Assembly (NCBI GenBank): GCA_016217875.1
Contig: JACRFN010000120.1
Location: forward strand, 1-7,103
DNA from: Candidatus Kerfeldbacteria bacterium
GTDB lineage: Bacteria > Patescibacteriota > Patescibacteriia > Veblenbacterales > UBA10138
Reading direction: 5' to 3'
Length of the DNA stretch: 7,103 bases
Positions 4,526 to 7,103 of the stretch are shown here, piece after piece. Below the pieces are notes generated by a model. That model ran no database searches, was not told the DNA's origin, and saw only the letters and a program-made list of their open reading frames with translations. Position 1 is the stretch's first letter; the number at the start of each line of letters is the position of its first letter. A program made the translations under genes and the position numbers.

Positions 4526-5269
4526 TTAGACGAATTGGAGCTGCTTACTGATTGGTACTGCCGTAGCCAGGCCATGCATATTGCGATGAGCGGCGGCTCT
4601 TAGCGGCTGCCACATGGCACCGCAAAGCATATCGGCGATTAAAATGCCGCTAGCTGTACCGGCAGGAAACCCGTTGAGCGGCTGGCGGGCCCGACCCGCT
4701 AAAGACCGGGCTGTACGCAGCGTGCGGTCGCTTAGGCCTTGGGCGTTGCTAAAAACACCGGTAGAGATAACGTTATCGGCAGAGCGGCGGGCGCCCAGCA
4801 TAAGCCTATGGTTCTTGGATTCGCTTTGGGCGGCTTGAGCCCGGATAAGGCTGGCGCCAAGACACTGCATGGCGGCCGCCAAACTTTGCTTGTTGGCCAA
4901 AACCGGTGTTAGCCTGCCCTGCAGATTAACTTCGACCGTGGTGCCATAACTTTTAGCATAGGGCGTAAGTTGTTGGGCGACTTCTTGAAGCACTGCGCCC
5001 ACGGCAACCGGCTCCAATGGCAAAGCAGCCTCGTCTTGAGCCCTGAGAGCCAAGCGGTAAGCCTCAATAAGTTGCAACCCCGCCTCCGTGCTGAGAGCCA
5101 TGGCTTTGGCGTGCCGCAAAGAATTCTTGGCCGATAATTTTGAGCCATCAATCAACTCCAAAGTAGTTTTAATTTGCAGCAACGGCAAAGCTAAATCGTC
5201 ACTCAATGCCGATAACACTGCGCGTTGCTGCTCAGTATCCGCAAAACCACGGTCGGATTGCCTCTTCAC
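4526..5269 (-). CDS. Degenerate histidine kinase-like protein (no phospho-acceptor His)
   Basis: The 247-aa protein has the layout of a soluble sensor kinase core, a dimerisation helix pair followed by an ATPase domain, but key residues are lost. The H-box motif SHELRTPL reads SDDLALPL (23-30): Pro29 and Leu30 are kept while the phospho-acceptor histidine is Asp24. The N-box region (about 128-144, QSLAAAMQCLGASLIRAQ) has no asparagine where NLxxNA is expected. A G2-like box, GTASGILIADML (204-215), aligns with GTGLGLAIAKRL. It has no membrane segment or separate sensor domain. The start is GTG at 5269, with an in-frame TAG two codons upstream and a GAGGG about 12 nt before it; this start is therefore close to forced. 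The gene heads the unit with the receiver protein and recO. It could be a pseudokinase that binds or senses rather than phosphorylates. The kinase assignment rests on motif positions and the neighbouring receiver. Confidence 0.75.
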   Translation of the reverse strand: MKRQSDRGFADTEQQRAVLSALSDDLALPLLQIKTTLELIDGSKLSAKNSLRHAKAMALSTEAGLQLIEAYRLALRAQDEAALPLEPVAVGAVLQEVAQQLTPYAKSYGTTVEVNLQGRLTPVLANKQSLAAAMQCLGASLIRAQAAQSESKNHRLMLGARRSADNVISTGVFSNAQGLSDRTLRTARSLAGRARQPLNGFPAGTASGILIADMLCGAMWQPLRAAAHRNMHGLATAVPISKQLQFV

Positions 5270-5299
5270 TTGCTATTTTTACCCTCTGATATAGTCACC

Positions 5300-5308
5300 A
5301 GTATAGCA
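5300..5308 (-). promoter_or_regulatory. Extended -10 promoter of the kinase-like/receiver/recO unit
   Basis: On the minus strand, TGCTATACT matches an extended -10 (TGnTATAAT with one mismatch) about 30 nt upstream of the GTG start. No good -35 is visible at 16-18 nt, as is common for extended -10 promoters. It lies in the only sizeable intergenic gap of the minus-strand cluster. Confidence 0.5.
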
Positions 5309-5331
5309 TTGTGGCACGCTGAACTGCTACC

Positions 5332-5353
5332 AAAGCACCCCTAAAGCACCCCT
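5332..5353. repeat. 11-bp tandem direct repeat, two copies
   Basis: AAAGCACCCCT occurs twice head to tail (5332-5342 and 5343-5353). The second copy overlaps the stop codon of the membrane protein gene. It lies upstream of the extended -10 for the kinase-like gene and could be an activator site or a replication-slippage product. Confidence 0.6.
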
Positions 5354-6036
5354 TAAGGTGAGAATTTTAGGCTGGCTAAGATGGTACCGTTAAAATCTGG
5401 TAAAAAGTTGTTAGACTCAGTTGATATCTTGAGAGTTTTATCGCGGACCTTGATAACCACCATCGAGCCGGTCTTGCTTTTATCCAGCGCGCCATCAAAA
5501 CGGGTACCAGTCTGGACGTTAGCCACACCGACCATTTTAGGCGGCACGTAAGCCGTGGCTGTCAAAGTCCCTTTTTTGATCTGGGCTGCGTACTGAGCGA
5601 CTATCTGCGAGTAATCGGTGCTGACCATCTCTACCCGAAGGGCAAAAGCCGTGGGACTTTGCACACCCGGCACTTGACCCGGATAAAAGTAACCGTTTAT
5701 CAGCTGGGCGGTGCTGGTTTCGTCGACATAAGCGCTCCAGGTTTTAGGATAAGAGAAAGTGAGGCTGCCGGCTACAGCCGAACTCTGATAAGTTTTATAG
5801 GGGTTTTTGGACTGCTCGTCATAACTGACCTGGAGTTCGGCCGCCTGGGCTTTTTTAGCGGCCTCTACGGCAACCGCCGATTTTTCATCGGAATTATTCT
5901 TGTAGTCTTGGCCTTTGGTGTAAGAAGAATAGCCAAACACCAGTGACGCTACTAAAAGCACAGCTAAAACGATAATTGCTGCTAACGACTTGCGAGACGA
6001 TTTGGGCGGCAGATAGGCAGAAGGTTGTGGGTCCAT
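5353..6036 (-). CDS. Single-pass membrane protein with extracytoplasmic domain, function unknown
   Basis: No named family is recognised. From ATG at 6036 the protein has 227 residues: a short proline-rich cytoplasmic tail with basic residues (SSRK, 13-16), one membrane helix (about 17-36, SLAAIIVLAVLLVASLVFGY), an Ala/Lys/Glu-rich helical stalk (about 44-70) and an outer domain with SLTFSYPKTWSAYVDE (91-106). The FSYPKTW motif resembles small beta-sandwich surface domains common in Patescibacteria (general impression, not a search result). The positive-inside rule places the large domain outside the cell. There are no cysteines. The frame also allows a TTG start at 6060, 3 nt after the methyltransferase stop, adding eight residues; neither start has a clear Shine-Dalgarno, and ATG is preferred. 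It appears to be the last gene of the xseA-xseB-methyltransferase run. Confidence 0.8.
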   Translation of the reverse strand: MDPQPSAYLPPKSSRKSLAAIIVLAVLLVASLVFGYSSYTKGQDYKNNSDEKSAVAVEAAKKAQAAELQVSYDEQSKNPYKTYQSSAVAGSLTFSYPKTWSAYVDETSTAQLINGYFYPGQVPGVQSPTAFALRVEMVSTDYSQIVAQYAAQIKKGTLTATAYVPPKMVGVANVQTGTRFDGALDKSKTGSMVVIKVRDKTLKISTESNNFLPDFNGTILASLKFSP

Positions 6037-6063
6037 AATATTAAGCTTATGGTAACCCAAAAG

Positions 6064-6552
6064 CTAGTATTCGTACAAGAACATCGCGCCGCGCTGGGCC
6101 GCCAGTTTATGACCAGGAATCTGAAAGCCATAGCTGGCTACCTGGACTTTACGCTGCTTGAGTTGCCTATTAAGGAATTTATCCAGCCGTTTCATGTGGC
6201 GCTCTACCAAAAATACAAAGACACCGTCGGCATCGGATATATTGGCCCGCCAAAAATTGCCGCAGACAATTTTTACGTGACCCTTGCAGCGGCGGGTGCG
6301 CAGCCATGAAATAACGGCCAACAGAGGGTTTATCTCATAACCTACCGCGTCTATCCCCTGTTGCGCGGCGGCCTTGAGCAGCCGGCCGTCGCCGCAGCCT
6401 AAATCGTAAAAAACTTGGCCCGGTTTAAGTTTAAGTAGCTCGATGGCGATTTCTTGCTGGCTTTTAAGCGTTGGAACATACGGTGCGCCGAACATCACCA
6501 CAAAACCGAACAAAAAAATCAGACTAAAAACGCTTACCCATAGCCAGGTCAC
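6064..6552 (-). CDS. Membrane-anchored class I SAM methyltransferase, FAM173-like
   Basis: The protein (162 aa) transfers methyl groups from S-adenosylmethionine; the substrate is unknown. A membrane helix at about 3-20 is followed by APYVPTL (23-29), SAM-binding motif I DLGCGDGR (50-57), the acidic GYEINP (71-76) that should contact the ribose of SAM, and NFWRANISDADGVFVFL (99-115). The combination of a leading hydrophobic segment, P(Y/F)VP, DLGxGDGR and GYE(I/L)NP resembles the FAM173 lysine methyltransferases (ATPSCKMT, ANTKMT) of mitochondria, although length and details differ. A lysine-methylating role towards a membrane-associated protein is therefore a reasonable hypothesis. It starts with GTG at 6552, which overlaps the TGA of xseB (GTGA, 6549-6552), so translation is probably coupled. 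It ends with TAG at 6064-6066, just before the membrane protein gene. Confidence 0.88.
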   Translation of the reverse strand: MTWLWVSVFSLIFLFGFVVMFGAPYVPTLKSQQEIAIELLKLKPGQVFYDLGCGDGRLLKAAAQQGIDAVGYEINPLLAVISWLRTRRCKGHVKIVCGNFWRANISDADGVFVFLVERHMKRLDKFLNRQLKQRKVQVASYGFQIPGHKLAAQRGAMFLYEY

Positions 6553-6761
6553 TTTGAAGAACTCGCTGATATTTCACGTATTTTATTTTCGGCGGATTTT
6601 AGGTATGTTTCCATTTGTTTGATGAGCTTCATGGCTTCTTTATATTTAGCCAGGGCCTCATCTAGGTCTACTTCTTCGCTATCGAACCAGTCTAAAACAT
6701 CACTTAACTCAGCCGATAGCTGGCGATAATTTTTTTGGGGTTTTGGAGGTTTAGCGGGCAT
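6549..6761 (-). CDS. xseB: Exodeoxyribonuclease VII small subunit
   Basis: XseB is the small, all-helical subunit that wraps the large subunit of exonuclease VII, which degrades single-stranded DNA from both ends into oligonucleotides in the cytoplasm. The 70 residues match the family length. The two-helix coiled hairpin is evident: NYRQLSAELSDVLDWFD (11-27), then VDLDEALAKYKEAMKLIKQ (31-49), ending in YLKSAENKIREI (53-64), which corresponds to the family's conserved L..AE.KI. The first ten residues (MPAKPPKPQK) are a basic, proline-rich tail. The ATG lies inside the end of xseA (11-nt overlap, 6751-6761), with an AGGT about 8 nt upstream, and its stop overlaps the methyltransferase start. 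Confidence 0.93.
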   Translation of the reverse strand: MPAKPPKPQKNYRQLSAELSDVLDWFDSEEVDLDEALAKYKEAMKLIKQMETYLKSAENKIREISASSSK

Positions 6762-7103
6762 CTGTTTTTACCTGTTGCACCTTTGAACTTATTGTACCAC
6801 CACTTAACTTAATGGCCAGTTTGTCACCGATTTTCAAACCGGCGACATTACCGACATGATGTCCGTTTTTACTGACGATAGCGTAGCCGCGACGAAGCGC
6901 TGCGTTGGGGTCATAATTTTTAGTCAGGCGAGCGGCGGCCCTAAGACGCTCGGATTCGCCGCTCAGTAGATTTTTGACTGCCGCGCCCAGCCTTTGGGCC
7001 AGTTCATTGACCCGCTCAAGAGAAGCCGCATGGGCATCAACCAAGGTACGAGCCAGCCCGCCTGACAGACTTTTTAGACTGGCCAACTCGGCTTTGCGGT
7101 CTG
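6751..7103 (-). CDS. xseA: Exodeoxyribonuclease VII large subunit (C-terminal part, runs off window)
   Basis: This is the last 117 complete codons of XseA, the catalytic subunit of exonuclease VII; the OB-fold and nuclease core lie beyond the window. The frame is open to base 7103 (preceding residues DRKAELASL), so the TTG at 7086 is an internal leucine codon, not a start. Seen here are the end of the long coiled-coil (about 7103-6925), which in the family binds XseB subunits, and the conserved C-terminal beta-barrel segment DPNAALRRGYAIVSKNG (about 6911-6861), equivalent to the family's LxRGYAIV motif, followed by GLKIGDKLAIKLSGG. It ends with TAA at 6751-6753, overlapping xseB by 11 nt, the usual xseA-xseB pairing. 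Confidence 0.92.
   Translation of the reverse strand, partial: DRKAELASLKSLSGGLARTLVDAHAASLERVNELAQRLGAAVKNLLSGESERLRAAARLTKNYDPNAALRRGYAIVSKNGHHVGNVAGLKIGDKLAIKLSGGTISSKVQQVKTDAR

Noticed and set aside
6751..7086. Separate 111-aa gene starting at TTG 7086
   Set aside because: The frame continues open to the window end with XseA-like sequence, so the TTG is an internal leucine codon.
1..7103. CRISPR arrays, tRNA or rRNA genes, insertion sequences
   Set aside because: No regularly spaced repeats, tRNA-like cloverleaf, rRNA sequence or transposase-like protein was seen on either strand.

Overview
The window looks like a chromosomal piece of a Patescibacteria (CPR) bacterium, most likely Saccharibacteria (TM7). 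This is an inference from the style of the core genes: a single-chain GlyRS, a RecO without zinc-finger cysteines, a short membrane-anchored protein and tightly overlapping small genes. TGA is used as a stop (GTGA and ATGA overlaps), which argues against Gracilibacteria/Absconditabacteria, where TGA is read as glycine. No rRNA or taxon marker is present, so placement is tentative.

Layout. From 7103 down to 3427, seven genes lie on the minus strand: xseA (3' part), xseB, a membrane-anchored FAM173-like methyltransferase and a single-pass membrane protein form one compact run. A promoter-like gap at about 5270-5352 separates it from a second run: a degenerate histidine kinase, a receiver-only response regulator and recO, the last two overlapping by ATGA. 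At 1-645, also on the minus strand, is the N-terminal part of glycyl-tRNA synthetase, probably read from an almost leaderless mRNA.

Between recO and glyS, which are neighbours in many bacteria, sits a 2.8-kb plus-strand block (646-3426) whose coding regions are visibly more GC-rich. It carries a 136-aa orphan gene with its own composite terminator, and a promoter, an elaborately folded 5' leader and a 615-aa orphan lipoprotein gene. Downstream of the lipoprotein gene are a long hairpin and, immediately after it, a complete type III hammerhead ribozyme (3364-3418). I see all conserved core positions and all three helices of the ribozyme.

How it works together (inference). The minus-strand genes cover DNA repair (exonuclease VII, RecO), a possibly non-canonical two-component pair and translation (GlyRS). 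The plus-strand block appears to be an acquired accessory module. It makes a secreted lipoprotein from an mRNA with a structured 5' end and a self-cleaving 3' end; cleavage would leave the long hairpin almost at the 3' terminus. The ribozyme, the hairpin next to it and the leader are the most notable items here.
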